From Dehalococcoidia bacterium (GTDB lineage: Bacteria > Chloroflexota > Dehalococcoidia > Lucifugimonadales > UBA3495): DNA of 64,000 nucleotides. A program made the position numbers and the translations under genes. The stretch lies in contig JAJDTP010000004.1 in assembly GCA_022827095.1 (NCBI GenBank), positions 62,001 through 126,000 on the forward strand. The letters run 5' to 3'. This document shows, piece after piece, positions 50,067 to 59,613 of the stretch. Numbering within the stretch: the stretch's first letter is position 1; every line of letters begins with the position of its first letter. The notes under the pieces were generated by a model. The model saw only the letters and a program-made list of their open reading frames with translations, did no database searches and was not told the origin of the DNA.

Positions 50067-52367
50067 ATGTTCAACAGACGCAAATGGATGCTGGGATTGG
50101 CGGTCATCGCCGCGGTGGCCCTGGTCGCCTGCGGTGGTGACAGCCAAGTGGAACCGGCCGGCCTCAATACCGAACTGGACGCCCTGCGGGCGGAAGTCGG
50201 GTCCCTGCGCCAGGAATTGGCAGAGGTTTCGCAGCGCACGCCGGCGCCGTCCGCCCCGTCCGGCCCGTCAGCCGAAGATTTACAACGGCTGGAAACCGAA
50301 CTTGAGGGCCTCGCCGAGGCAACGAACCGTCGGTTCGCCCCGCTTGAAGCGGATTCCGGTTCCCGCCTGGCGCCAGCGCCATCCGCACCGCCGCCGGTCG
50401 GCCCATTCTTCACCCTGCAGCTTTTGCACGCCGCGGACATGGACAGCGCGGTGGGCGCTCTGGAGAACGTCGAGAACTTTTCCGCCATGCTGGACGGCTT
50501 CCGGGCGCAGTTCCCCGACAACACTCTGGTGCTGAGTTCGGGCGACAATTACGTCCCCGGTCCCCGGTACTTCGCCGCCGGCGACGACGCCAACGACGCC
50601 CTGCTGGGCGTTTCCGGCAACGGTCGGGCCGACATTGCCTTCCTCAACGCCATGGGTTTCCAGGCGTCTGCCCTCGGCAACCACGAGTTGGACCTGGGGA
50701 CGGGAGCCCTTGCCAGCGTCATCGGCGCCGAAACCGACGAGGCCGGGACCTATCCTGGAAGCCGGTTTCCCTACCTGTCCAGCAACCTGGATTTCACCAG
50801 CGACGAGAACCTGGCCGGTCTGGTCGTGCCCGACGGGCAGGAGGCGATGCTGGTGGGCGGCAGCCTGGCCCGCAGCGCCGTGGTGACCGTCGCCGGAGAA
50901 CGCATCGGCATCGTGGGGGCCACCACGCCCACCCTGGCCTCCATCACCGGAGCGGGCGGCATCACCGTGGCCCCAGAGGACATCTTCGACGTGGACGCGC
51001 TGGCGGTGGTCATCCAGGACGCGGTGGACGAACTGGTGGCCCAGGGAATAAACAAGGTCATCCTGCTGGCCCACATGCAGCGCATCGACATTGAGCAGGA
51101 ACTGGCCACGAAGTTGAAAGATGTTGACATCATCGTGGCCGGCGGCTCCAACACCCTGCTGGCCGACGCAACCGACCGTCTGCGCCGGGGAGACAAGGCC
51201 CAGGACGCCTATCCCCTGACCCACCGCGCCGCCGACGGAGCGCCGGTCCTGCTGGTCAACACCGACGGCGACTACAGGTACCTGGGCCGGCTCATGGTGC
51301 GGTTTGACGACGCTGGACGCGTGCTCCCCGACTCCGTGGACCCGCACCTCAGCGGGGCCTACGCCACCGACCTCCAGGGCGGACAGGCTTTCGCCGGGCG
51401 GCCCATCCCCGAGGTTAGTCTCATCGCCGAGTCCCTGCGCCGGATTCTCATCGTGCGCGACGGCAACATCATCGCCCGCACCGAGGTGTACCTGGACGGC
51501 CGGCGCGGCACCGTGCGTACCCAGGAGAGCAACCTGGGCAACCTGGTGGCGGACGCCCTCCTGTGGACAGCCCGCCGGGTTGACCCCGAGGTGGCGGTGT
51601 CCCTCAAGAACAGCGGCGGCATCCGCGACGACATCGGCGTAGTGGTGCACCCGGCCGGCGCCACTGATGCGTCCGACGTGGAGTTTCTGCCGCCCCCGGC
51701 CAATCCGGTCACCGGCAAACTCCAAGGCGACGTGTCTCAGTTCGACGTTGAGGGCACGTTGCGCTTCGACAACGGGCTGGTCATCGTCCCGCTGACGGCC
51801 CGTCAACTGGTGGCGGTCATCGAGCATACGGTCGCCGCTGACGATGTCGGCAAAGTCCCGTCCGGCGGTTTTCCCCAGATGGGCGGGATGCGTTTCAGCT
51901 TTGACCCGACCGCCCCCGCCGGCCAGCGCGTGCGCTCGCTCGCGGTGATCGACGACAGTGGCGCGGTGATCGACCGCGTGGTTGAAAACGGCGAACCGGC
52001 GGGAGACCCGGAGCGTGTGATCAAGATGGGCACGCTGAACTTCCTGGCCAACGGCGGCAGCGGCTACCCGTTCCCAGTGCCCCAGACGGGTAGGATTGAT
52101 TTCAGCGGCGAGGCCGGCCAGTACAATCCGCACGATCCCGATTTCCCCGACGCCAACGGCAATGGCGTCATCGATGGGCCGTTAGCCGACGCGGACCCCG
52201 GGCTGTCCGATGCCTTCGCCGCCGGCAAGGAGCAGGACGCCCTGGCCGAGTACCTGGCGCGCTTCCATGACGAGACGCCCTTCAACCGGCCCGAGACGGC
52301 GCCGCTGGACGATCAACGCATCCAGAATCTGGGTATTCACGGCAAAACTGATACCGTCTTTGAGTAA
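50067..52367 (+). CDS. 5'-nucleotidase/metallophosphatase-family lipoprotein
   Basis: 766 residues from ATG 50067. Lipobox A-L-V-A-C, then a coiled-coil linker (about 30-75). The metallophosphatase domain has L-L-H-A-A-D-M-D, S-S-G-D-N-Y, L-G-N-H-E-L-D and L-L-A-H-M-Q. The usual D-x-H first site is D-M-D and the usual G-G-H-x-H is G-G-S-N-T, so two metal or substrate-binding histidines are replaced. The C-terminal 5'-nucleotidase domain has T-Q-E-S-N-L-G-N-L-V-A-D-A and N-S-G-G-I-R. It may hydrolyse nucleotides or other phosphoesters outside the cytoplasm; a related group with this variant site occurs in other bacteria from memory. Convergent with the large surface protein ending at 52473. 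Confidence 0.88.
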   Translation: MFNRRKWMLGLAVIAAVALVACGGDSQVEPAGLNTELDALRAEVGSLRQELAEVSQRTPAPSAPSGPSAEDLQRLETELEGLAEATNRRFAPLEADSGSRLAPAPSAPPPVGPFFTLQLLHAADMDSAVGALENVENFSAMLDGFRAQFPDNTLVLSSGDNYVPGPRYFAAGDDANDALLGVSGNGRADIAFLNAMGFQASALGNHELDLGTGALASVIGAETDEAGTYPGSRFPYLSSNLDFTSDENLAGLVVPDGQEAMLVGGSLARSAVVTVAGERIGIVGATTPTLASITGAGGITVAPEDIFDVDALAVVIQDAVDELVAQGINKVILLAHMQRIDIEQELATKLKDVDIIVAGGSNTLLADATDRLRRGDKAQDAYPLTHRAADGAPVLLVNTDGDYRYLGRLMVRFDDAGRVLPDSVDPHLSGAYATDLQGGQAFAGRPIPEVSLIAESLRRILIVRDGNIIARTEVYLDGRRGTVRTQESNLGNLVADALLWTARRVDPEVAVSLKNSGGIRDDIGVVVHPAGATDASDVEFLPPPANPVTGKLQGDVSQFDVEGTLRFDNGLVIVPLTARQLVAVIEHTVAADDVGKVPSGGFPQMGGMRFSFDPTAPAGQRVRSLAVIDDSGAVIDRVVENGEPAGDPERVIKMGTLNFLANGGSGYPFPVPQTGRIDFSGEAGQYNPHDPDFPDANGNGVIDGPLADADPGLSDAFAAGKEQDALAEYLARFHDETPFNRPETAPLDDQRIQNLGIHGKTDTVFE

Positions 52368-52472
52368 GCAGCCCCATCAAATCAGGCTGTCAGCCAGAAA
52401 CGGTTGCCGGACCAATGTCCATGACTCAGGCGCCTTTTCGGTGGATTGGGCTTACCCGCCGCAGCCTCAGCG

Positions 52473-55400
52473 TCAGTTCCCGGCCGGAGGAATGAAGATA
52501 CTGGCCATAGAGTAGGGGCCGATGTAGGGGACGGCGCCGTTGCGCGTCACCGCCGCCACCTGGTAGTAGTATTGGGTATTCGGCGTGAGGCCGGTTTCCA
52601 CGTAGGGACTGCCCTTGCGATTGGTCTGGCGGACCACCCAGGACGTGTCAAAGTCCCCCGGGCCGTCGCCGTTCCACGTGCTGCGCTCGATCCGGTAGCC
52701 GGTGATAGACGCAGCGTCTCGGCCTTCCGTAACCTCATCCCATACCAGCCTGAGCCCGCGCTCTCCCTCCTTCTCGATGGTGAAATTCTGGGGCGCGCCC
52801 ACCCGGAAGTCGGCGGTGGTGGCTTTCTTGATTTGCGACCAACGCCCAAGCAACTGGCGGCGATTCTCGTCTTTGTAGCCCGCCACGCGGTAATACCGGG
52901 TGGCGCCGGGCTCCACAGTGGCATCGAGGACCGTGGTCTGGTCAGTCCAGAGCCAGGTGAGACGCTCCCAGCCGTACAACCCGCCGTCATCGGAATACTC
53001 CACCATGTACCCATCAACGCCCTTGTTTTCGCAATCGCCCTCCCGGTTCGGGTTGCACAGGCTGCTCCAGGACAGGAGAACCTCCTTTGAGGTCCTGGCT
53101 TGAACGGTGAGGCTGGGCTGCGACAGGTTTGCCGTCTTGCCCTCCTCGATGGTGACCGTGACCGGATACGACCACCCGCCCCAGCCGGCGCTGTTGCGCG
53201 CCCGGATCTGGTAGTGCCACGTTTCGCCCACCTTCCGCCCGGTGTGGGTGTAGGAGCGGGCCGACGCCGACGTCGTGGTCAGGTTGCGCCAGTTCTCGCC
53301 GTCTTCGGAGTATTGCAGCTGGTAGCCGGTCACCGGCGCGCCGCCGTCGTAGTGCGGCTCACCCCAGTACAGGGTGATGGCGTTCTGCCCGTCGGCCTCG
53401 CCGTCCAGGTACAGCCACTGGTCGGGCGGAACCGCGCCGCCGGCGCTGGCCGAGGCCGCGTTGCTCCAGGCGCCGGCTCCGGCGCTGTTGACCGCCCGCA
53501 CCCGGTAGCACCGGTAGGCCCCGGGTTCCAGGCCGTCTCCGAAGTTGCCGGCGTCCAGATACTCCCGCGCCACCGGCGAGTCGGAATAGGGGCCGCCGAC
53601 GCCGTCGAGAGCCTCCCACTCGGTTCCGCACCTCCGGGCCACCTGGTCGTAGTCCACGTAATCGATCTCGTAGGCGTAGATGGTGCTGCCGTTGTCCCGG
53701 GGCTGGCTCCAGTTCAGGCGGATGGCGCGGAGGATGTCGTCGCCCGCCCCCCGGGTGGCCCGGCTGGCGCTGAGGCTGGGCGCTTCCGGCACGCCGGCCT
53801 TGGTGGTCGCCACCGCCAGGTCCGACCAGGCGCCCAGCCCGCCGGCGTAGGCCGCCACCCGGTAGTAGCGCGTTTCCCCGCTGGGGATGCCGGTGTTGGT
53901 GCAGCTCCGTCCGGAGGCGTTGTCGCTGCGGCAGGCGTTGCTCCAGCCGCTGGCGCCGTTGCGCGACCACTGCGCCTGGTAGTGGGTGATGGGCGATCCC
54001 CCGTCGTCCGACGACGGCTCCCAGGACACCACGACCTCGCCGGGCTGGCCGGCCACGGCGGTCACGTTCAGCGGCGGCGACGCCTGCCGGTAGGTGACCT
54101 GGGACGCCGACCGGGACCACAAGCCGGGCTTGCCGGCCTCGTTCAGCGCCCGCACCCGGTAGCTGCGCCGGGACCCGCCGCCGGTGTCCGCGTAATGGGT
54201 CTGGTCGCCTGGAACCTCGGCCAGATCCTCCCAGTGAGTGCCCCGGAGGTACTGCACCTGGTAGCGGTGCACCGGCCAGTTGTTCACGTGGGGCACCGAC
54301 TCCCAGGTCAGGACCGGCGTGTTGGCGAAGCGCGGCACAGCCGGCCCGCCCGACGTTCCCGACGCTCCGCCCCCACGGGCCGTTATGGTAGCCGTGTCGT
54401 TGCCGGTGTTGTAGTCGTACACCGTGCCCTCATGCCAACTTGCCCCGCATTCCGCCTCCGTGCGGCTGCTTCGGACGCTCCCATCGCTTGCGGCGCAGAC
54501 GATTTCGCGCCATTCACGATCCGTTGTACCGTCGCACGTGGCCTCAACGGTGATGGTCGAGTCAATCTCGTTGTCCGCGGTGTTGACGCAGACCGCAGCG
54601 TACCAGATGTCGGTGGCGGCTCCGCCATCCTCACAGTCCGTCTCGTTGGCGGGGGCCAGCGTGCTGCGGTCGCTGCCGATGCACACCGTGTAGTCTGTCG
54701 AGTTTTCGATGGTTACGTCGACGTTGTCACCGGCAGCCGCGCTCAGGACGAGTGTTGGTTCGGGCTCTCCCGCGGACCGGTAGTGGTCCCTAACCCTCAA
54801 TTCACCGACATTCCAAACGCCGGTGGATCCGTCGTAGCTGCTGCTGAGCGGGCTTTTGTACAGTACCTCCGCCTCCGTGGGCAGTCCAGTGACTTGCGCC
54901 GCGGGCGCGTGGTCCGGCCCGTTGTTAATGGCGACTATCGTCAGCGCGCTCCGGTCGGCAGCGACGTGAGCACTGCCGCCGCCATCACGCACCTCCAACT
55001 CCGCGATGGGGCCGACGTGGAAAACGTAAGTTCTTTCGGCAATACTATAGCTTGTATCGTCAGTTGTATCTGTTGGTGTGCCATTGTTTTTCGCTATCGC
55101 ACCGTCGAAGTCAACCCGGTAGGTACCCAACTTACTGAACTCCGCGTACCAGGGATATGATTCTGGATCCACGTACCAGGTGCCGGAGGTCAGCGCACCG
55201 TTCGTAGCAGAACCGAACCATTCATATATGTCTGTTTCGGTCGCTGACCATGTTGCCAGCTTCCCGGGGCCTGATACATCCACATTCAAAGTAGCGGCGC
55301 GAGTGCCGTCATTGTCCACGTCAACGCCCCATTGGCTAGGATCCAGTGAAACCATCTGTTCAGTCAAGACAACACCGCGTCTGATCACAACCCCTGTGTC

Positions 55401-56768
55401 ATGCCCGGTGGACCAGACCAGATCACTCGATCCATCCTCGGAACTGGTAGCTCGACCGGAGGGATCAGGAACTTGGATTACGACCTTATCCGGCTTGAAT
55501 ACCCGGTAGGGCAGGCCGAGGTCAATCGCAGCGGACCCACCAAGGACGACGATCTCCACCGAATCCGTGGTCCCGCAAGGGAAAGTGGTTCGGCTCACAC
55601 AGTTGAACCAAGTCAACAGGCCGATTACGCCGCTATTGAACACCACTGTACGGTCAGGAGGTTCTCCCAGGCAAACTTTAGCCACGTTGTCCGATATGTC
55701 GTCGTCATATGGGCCGACGCCTGGCGGGGGATTCCCGGTCAGCGTCGCCGTCAGGCACTGTTCATTCACGACCGCGCCGTTTTTCACCTTGATCGGCAGG
55801 GTCACGGAAGTCGTGGGTTTATCGCCCACTATTGCATCCCCCTCTTTCAGTGTCCCGACAGTGAACACTTTATCGTCATCGTTGTAGCTCAAGCCCAGGT
55901 TAGCCGGAGAGTAAGTTATCTCGCGCTTGGGGGTGGCCATCGTATCTACGTCAACGGCCAATCCATCTGTCAGCTCTATGGCAACCTCCAGGTTAATCGG
56001 CGCTGGGTAGGATCCTGATGCTGGTGGGCGTGATGCTCTGGCTGTTTCGATCTTGAAATTGACGTAGTCCCCCGGTGAAGGGACTGAGTTGTTCACCGAC
56101 ACCGCGACTGAATAATTGCCCGCCGCCTGATAAAAAAGACCATTGCCTACATGACGGGTATATGACCAGACCCGAGCGGTGTTGTTTCCTTCGTGGAGGT
56201 TACTCTCGAAGCTTGACGTGGACACCGTTCCGGAGTGTTCATGGGGGTAAGCTCTATAATCAAAAAGAGAACCAGTACTAGGATCAGTATTTCTATGAGT
56301 CACTTTCGCAGTAACCGCTTCACGTTGCAGCCCCCCAAGCGCGGGAATGGACCATGTGAGCGTTCTTTCATTACTGTCCAAAGACGCGTTTCCGACCGGC
56401 ACTGCTGGCGCCTTATCAAAATGGCTTAAGTCCTTGGGGTATTCTATCGTCACCACGACTTCCACGTCGTAAGCGGTCCTGGACCCGTGGTTCACGACGA
56501 TGATGTTTAGATCGTGAAGCAACCCATTGCTCGTATGAAGAGGAACTTCCAATATCAAACCCACGTCCACATGGTCGCCGTCCTCCACTTGAGCGTATGC
56601 AACGGGCTCGTCCAGGAAGGCTCCTGACAGAACGGCCAGGATTATGGGAATCGCAATCAGTGCGATCTGGAATTTCCATCGAGTAAACACCTTGTACACT
56701 CCTGAAGAAAATCGCCATTCAAACAGTCGCGTCCCTATCCGGAGACGATGCACACGAGACTCGCCCAT
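52473..56768 (-). CDS. Large DUF11/fibronectin III surface protein (1431 aa)
   Basis: ATG 56768 (M-G-E-S-R-V-H-R); the frame is open to 56816, and no strong ribosome site decides. A signal/membrane segment (I-A-L-I-A-I-P-I-I-L-A-V-L-S-G) is followed by beta-rich units of DUF11 or CARDB type to about residue 850. Five fibronectin III-like domains follow (about 860-1431) with W-x(2-8)-Y-x-V-x-Y and A-x-N-x-A-G-x-G-x-W-S motifs. Tryptophan-rich repeats (for example W-S-N-A-A-S and W-S-Y-P-V-T) are typical of FN3 stalks. It ends V-A-A-V-T-R-N-G-A-V-P-Y-I-G-P-Y without an anchor. Probably exported adhesin; same-strand partner of 56849-59008. Confidence 0.85.
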   Translation of the reverse strand: MGESRVHRLRIGTRLFEWRFSSGVYKVFTRWKFQIALIAIPIILAVLSGAFLDEPVAYAQVEDGDHVDVGLILEVPLHTSNGLLHDLNIIVVNHGSRTAYDVEVVVTIEYPKDLSHFDKAPAVPVGNASLDSNERTLTWSIPALGGLQREAVTAKVTHRNTDPSTGSLFDYRAYPHEHSGTVSTSSFESNLHEGNNTARVWSYTRHVGNGLFYQAAGNYSVAVSVNNSVPSPGDYVNFKIETARASRPPASGSYPAPINLEVAIELTDGLAVDVDTMATPKREITYSPANLGLSYNDDDKVFTVGTLKEGDAIVGDKPTTSVTLPIKVKNGAVVNEQCLTATLTGNPPPGVGPYDDDISDNVAKVCLGEPPDRTVVFNSGVIGLLTWFNCVSRTTFPCGTTDSVEIVVLGGSAAIDLGLPYRVFKPDKVVIQVPDPSGRATSSEDGSSDLVWSTGHDTGVVIRRGVVLTEQMVSLDPSQWGVDVDNDGTRAATLNVDVSGPGKLATWSATETDIYEWFGSATNGALTSGTWYVDPESYPWYAEFSKLGTYRVDFDGAIAKNNGTPTDTTDDTSYSIAERTYVFHVGPIAELEVRDGGGSAHVAADRSALTIVAINNGPDHAPAAQVTGLPTEAEVLYKSPLSSSYDGSTGVWNVGELRVRDHYRSAGEPEPTLVLSAAAGDNVDVTIENSTDYTVCIGSDRSTLAPANETDCEDGGAATDIWYAAVCVNTADNEIDSTITVEATCDGTTDREWREIVCAASDGSVRSSRTEAECGASWHEGTVYDYNTGNDTATITARGGGASGTSGGPAVPRFANTPVLTWESVPHVNNWPVHRYQVQYLRGTHWEDLAEVPGDQTHYADTGGGSRRSYRVRALNEAGKPGLWSRSASQVTYRQASPPLNVTAVAGQPGEVVVSWEPSSDDGGSPITHYQAQWSRNGASGWSNACRSDNASGRSCTNTGIPSGETRYYRVAAYAGGLGAWSDLAVATTKAGVPEAPSLSASRATRGAGDDILRAIRLNWSQPRDNGSTIYAYEIDYVDYDQVARRCGTEWEALDGVGGPYSDSPVAREYLDAGNFGDGLEPGAYRCYRVRAVNSAGAGAWSNAASASAGGAVPPDQWLYLDGEADGQNAITLYWGEPHYDGGAPVTGYQLQYSEDGENWRNLTTTSASARSYTHTGRKVGETWHYQIRARNSAGWGGWSYPVTVTIEEGKTANLSQPSLTVQARTSKEVLLSWSSLCNPNREGDCENKGVDGYMVEYSDDGGLYGWERLTWLWTDQTTVLDATVEPGATRYYRVAGYKDENRRQLLGRWSQIKKATTADFRVGAPQNFTIEKEGERGLRLVWDEVTEGRDAASITGYRIERSTWNGDGPGDFDTSWVVRQTNRKGSPYVETGLTPNTQYYYQVAAVTRNGAVPYIGPYSMASIFIPPAGN

Positions 56769-56848
56769 GTGCACCGTCGGGTCGTTGCGGCCCGGAGGCG
56801 GTGACGCCCGCAGCAATGAAGCCGCGAGCGTCGTCGCCTGGTCGTGAC

Positions 56849-59008
56849 CTACTTCCAGGTGGCCACATGGGTAGCCGACGAGGTGAGATCGTGAGAGGTG
56901 CCTGCCTTATCGCGGTAGGTGGTGGCAACCCGGTAGTACCAGGTGCCCGCGGTAGATTGGGTATCACTGTAGGTGAGTTCGGTGCCTCTTTGCACCTCGA
57001 TGTATGGACCGGCGAACGCAGTCGCACGCTTCCAGACGTATGTCAGCTCTTGACAGAGCGGGAAGTTCTTGGGAGTCACGCTGAAATGTGTCGTCTCTCC
57101 CAGGCGCAGCTGGTCTTCGGAGTGCGCAAAGGCGAGCTTCGGGTTATTCGGCAACTCGTTGAGGACGTTAGTCACCTGGATATGCACGCCGATGTGGTGA
57201 TCGGCGACCCTAACCGTTTCTTGGTTGCCGTCACGGTCCTTCCGGTCGCTCGCGTGAAGCTTCAGGTCGTATGACCGTTGAACCTCGTAGTCCAGGTCAT
57301 CGCACATTGAGGTCGTTATTTGCCCGGCCCCGTTCACCACGAAGTTCTCACGGCCGGCGCCAGTGAGCCAGTACGTGAGCGGGTCGCCGTCGGGATCATG
57401 CGCCGGTATGGGAGCTCCCACCGCGTCGCCTGTTTCCGCAGTCTCCTGCACAGAACGCGTCACGCTGAAAAACGGGGCCAAGTTGGCCATGGCCGGTACC
57501 GTGACCGTGGCCATAGCCATGTTGTTGCCCGTATCCGTGTCCGGCACCGACACTTCGTATGGCGTCACCCTCACCGTTTTCTGCCCGTTAGCGTCCCTCA
57601 CGATATTCCCGTTGGCGTCCTTTACGTACTCCTTGATACGCAAGGTCTCCGTGGCGGAAATCGTCGCCTTGACCTTCTGCACGGTTCCCTTCGTTCCTTC
57701 CGCGACCGTCGCCGTGATGGTCAGGGTTGGGGAATCGTCGGTAGTGTCAGTGTTGTCGTCGTTGGTCACCGCCAGGTCGCCGATAGTCCAGGTGACTGTG
57801 CCGGAATCGTGAGTGACTCCAGTGGCCGCTCCGGCTGTCTTGTAGGTCAGGCCGTCTGGCAGTGTCACCTTAACCTTGGTGCCGGGAGCCGTGTCCGGCC
57901 CGGCATTGCTGGCGGTTACTGCGATGGTCACGTTGCTTGGAGGCGAGGCGGTGTCCGGCGTCGCTGTCATCCCGACGCTCAGGTCGGCCTCAGCGCCCAC
58001 GTGGATAATGTACTCCCGCACGTCGCTGTTCACGGCGGGATCCACGGAGACAGGATCCTGGGGACCGGTCAACCCGGGAGCGGAAGCGGGAGCTCGCTTA
58101 GGGTCGCCCGTGATATGCACCTGGAATTGGTACGTGCCGCGACTGGTGAAGAACCACATCGGGCGGTCGTACTTTCCGACCGGTACGGGCATCGTGCTGA
58201 CACTCGCATTGGACGAATCCCAGCGGAGCACAGGCTGACTGGGCGTGCCGTCGTACACGAGCACGTACCTGGCCTTCTGCTTGTCGATATCGACCTGGTG
58301 CACGTGGTCAACGTGGTAGTCGATCGTGGCGACTGCCCCTTCAGGCGCATCAGGGGGGGTGGTCCAGTCCGCCTTATTCAGCAGGGCGGCGGAGAACATG
58401 AGGCACAAATCGCCGTCCGCGGCGGTGTCTACTCCGGGAGGGCACGCCGGCAGCGCCCATACCATGCCGTCGCCGGGAACACTCTCATCGGGGGTTTCCT
58501 TAGCGTCGGCATCCCACAACTTCTGATACTTGGCCGTTGGGTAGTCGGTTGTGTTCAGAGTGGCCTTGTGGGTGTTAGGGATGTGGATGATGGTTTCATC
58601 GATGTTGATGCTGGACGGGGAGCGGTCGTCCCTAGCCGGTGTGAGAACCTTGCCCTTCTTGGTCACTGCCGGAACGTGCTCCACGGTAGGCGGGCAGGAG
58701 GTGTTGGTCAGCTCCCCTTCGCCCGGGTTCCACCACACGTCGAACAGGGCGATGTGCCCGGAATCGACCGCGCTGGCGGCCTCAGCGGGGCAGGGCTCCG
58801 GCGTGGGATAGCGGGGTGTCGGCGTGGGCGTCGCAGTAGGGTCGGTTGCCATCGGCAGCAGGTGTCCGCCGCCGTTGTCGGGGGCGATGGTTGCTGCGGT
58901 GTCGGCCTGGGCCGAGTTGCCGCCGGCCAGCAGCATCACTGCGGCCACGGCGAAGACGGCCAGGGCGGCCACCGCCATTACGGAAAGTTGCACGGGTTTC
59001 GTTCTCAT
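56849..59008 (-). CDS. Secreted surface protein with anchor-M-like and DUF11/cadherin-like domains
   Basis: 719 residues from ATG 59008 with AAGGTGA upstream (GTG 59020 possible). A signal peptide (V-M-A-V-A-A-L-A-V-F-A-V-A-A-V-M-L-L-A-G-G) precedes a Pro/Thr-rich segment (P-T-A-T-P-T-P-T-P). A domain at about 85-345 has D-Y-H-V-D-H-V-H-Q-V and M-W-F-F-T-S-R-G-T-Y-Q-F-Q-V-H-I, like the 'choice-of-anchor' surface domains. A DUF11-like unit (about 350-500) and a cadherin-like unit (about 520-630, H-D-P-D-G-D-P-L-T-Y) follow. It ends W-Y-Y-R-V-A-T-T-Y-R. Followed after 80 bases by the FN3 protein, so the two probably act together on the cell surface. Confidence 0.8.
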   Translation of the reverse strand: MRTKPVQLSVMAVAALAVFAVAAVMLLAGGNSAQADTAATIAPDNGGGHLLPMATDPTATPTPTPRYPTPEPCPAEAASAVDSGHIALFDVWWNPGEGELTNTSCPPTVEHVPAVTKKGKVLTPARDDRSPSSINIDETIIHIPNTHKATLNTTDYPTAKYQKLWDADAKETPDESVPGDGMVWALPACPPGVDTAADGDLCLMFSAALLNKADWTTPPDAPEGAVATIDYHVDHVHQVDIDKQKARYVLVYDGTPSQPVLRWDSSNASVSTMPVPVGKYDRPMWFFTSRGTYQFQVHITGDPKRAPASAPGLTGPQDPVSVDPAVNSDVREYIIHVGAEADLSVGMTATPDTASPPSNVTIAVTASNAGPDTAPGTKVKVTLPDGLTYKTAGAATGVTHDSGTVTWTIGDLAVTNDDNTDTTDDSPTLTITATVAEGTKGTVQKVKATISATETLRIKEYVKDANGNIVRDANGQKTVRVTPYEVSVPDTDTGNNMAMATVTVPAMANLAPFFSVTRSVQETAETGDAVGAPIPAHDPDGDPLTYWLTGAGRENFVVNGAGQITTSMCDDLDYEVQRSYDLKLHASDRKDRDGNQETVRVADHHIGVHIQVTNVLNELPNNPKLAFAHSEDQLRLGETTHFSVTPKNFPLCQELTYVWKRATAFAGPYIEVQRGTELTYSDTQSTAGTWYYRVATTYRDKAGTSHDLTSSATHVATWK

Positions 59009-59613
59009 GCTATTTTTCACCTTGTGTTCGTTCCTTTTTTGCAGGAATCGGATGCAGGGGGGCAGCAGGTGTTAGCGCACGCTGCTCCCCATCTTCATTT
59101 TGTGCCGGATTGTTGCCCCTTTGGGGCAGTCCGGCGACGTTTTCCGACGCACGCTCGGATGGATTTCGTATTTCCGGCGCGATTTTCCCGCGGGCCGCCT
59201 CCGGGGACCCGTCTGGGAATGCGGAAAGTACCAGCGATGCGGTTACCGGGCCCGCGACAGGCAGCGCCGTTGGGCGTGCCGGGGTCAGGTCCTGATTTAC
59301 GATGACTGCCATTTCGAGATCGTGTATCAAAAAAGTCAAGTGACTGATAATCGGTATCATTTGTGTCCGGGCAATGAGACAACCGGAGCCGAGGCTTCCG
59401 GCGCAGGATTGCAGTTATGTGACTTGCGGGTCGCGGTTCAATCCATCGGATTGATTACCAAAAGGACTGAGAGTCTAACACTGTGCCGGGGACATATGCG
59501 TATAATATATGTGAGATATGTGCGTATATTTATATGAGTTTATGTATGAAATTCCCCATCCGCTTCGTGATGCGTCCGTACTGCCGGTGGCGGAACCGGA
59601 GAGCGGCGCAGTG
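59009..59613. other. Divergent intergenic region with AT-rich block
   Basis: 605 bases between the surface protein and the SDR. The block at about 59492-59535 has repeated ATATG/CGTATA motifs and TATAAT (59501-59506), a possible -10 for the SDR. Elsewhere nothing is clearly coding. Confidence 0.5.
59492..59535 (+). promoter_or_regulatory. AT-rich repeat block, possible SDR control region
   Basis: Two copies of ATATG-CGTATA-like DNA (ACATATGCGTATA and ATATGTGCGTATA) lie about 23 bases apart around TATAAT. Spacing suits two binding sites of one regulator. No -35 is visible. Confidence 0.35.

Noticed and set aside
50280-52133. Long minus-strand open frame of about 617 codons opposite the 5'-nucleotidase gene
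   Set aside because: It lies wholly inside a gene with clear motifs on the other strand, and its composition (Gly/Val/His/Asp/Arg-rich) is typical of antisense frames in GC-rich DNA.
53100-55160. Long plus-strand open frame opposite the FN3/DUF11 protein
   Set aside because: Same reason: antisense shadow of a GC-rich gene with recognisable FN3 motifs on the minus strand.
57320-59305. Long plus-strand open frame opposite the anchor-M-like protein
   Set aside because: Gly/Arg/His-rich translation with no motifs; the minus-strand protein has a signal peptide and domain patterns.
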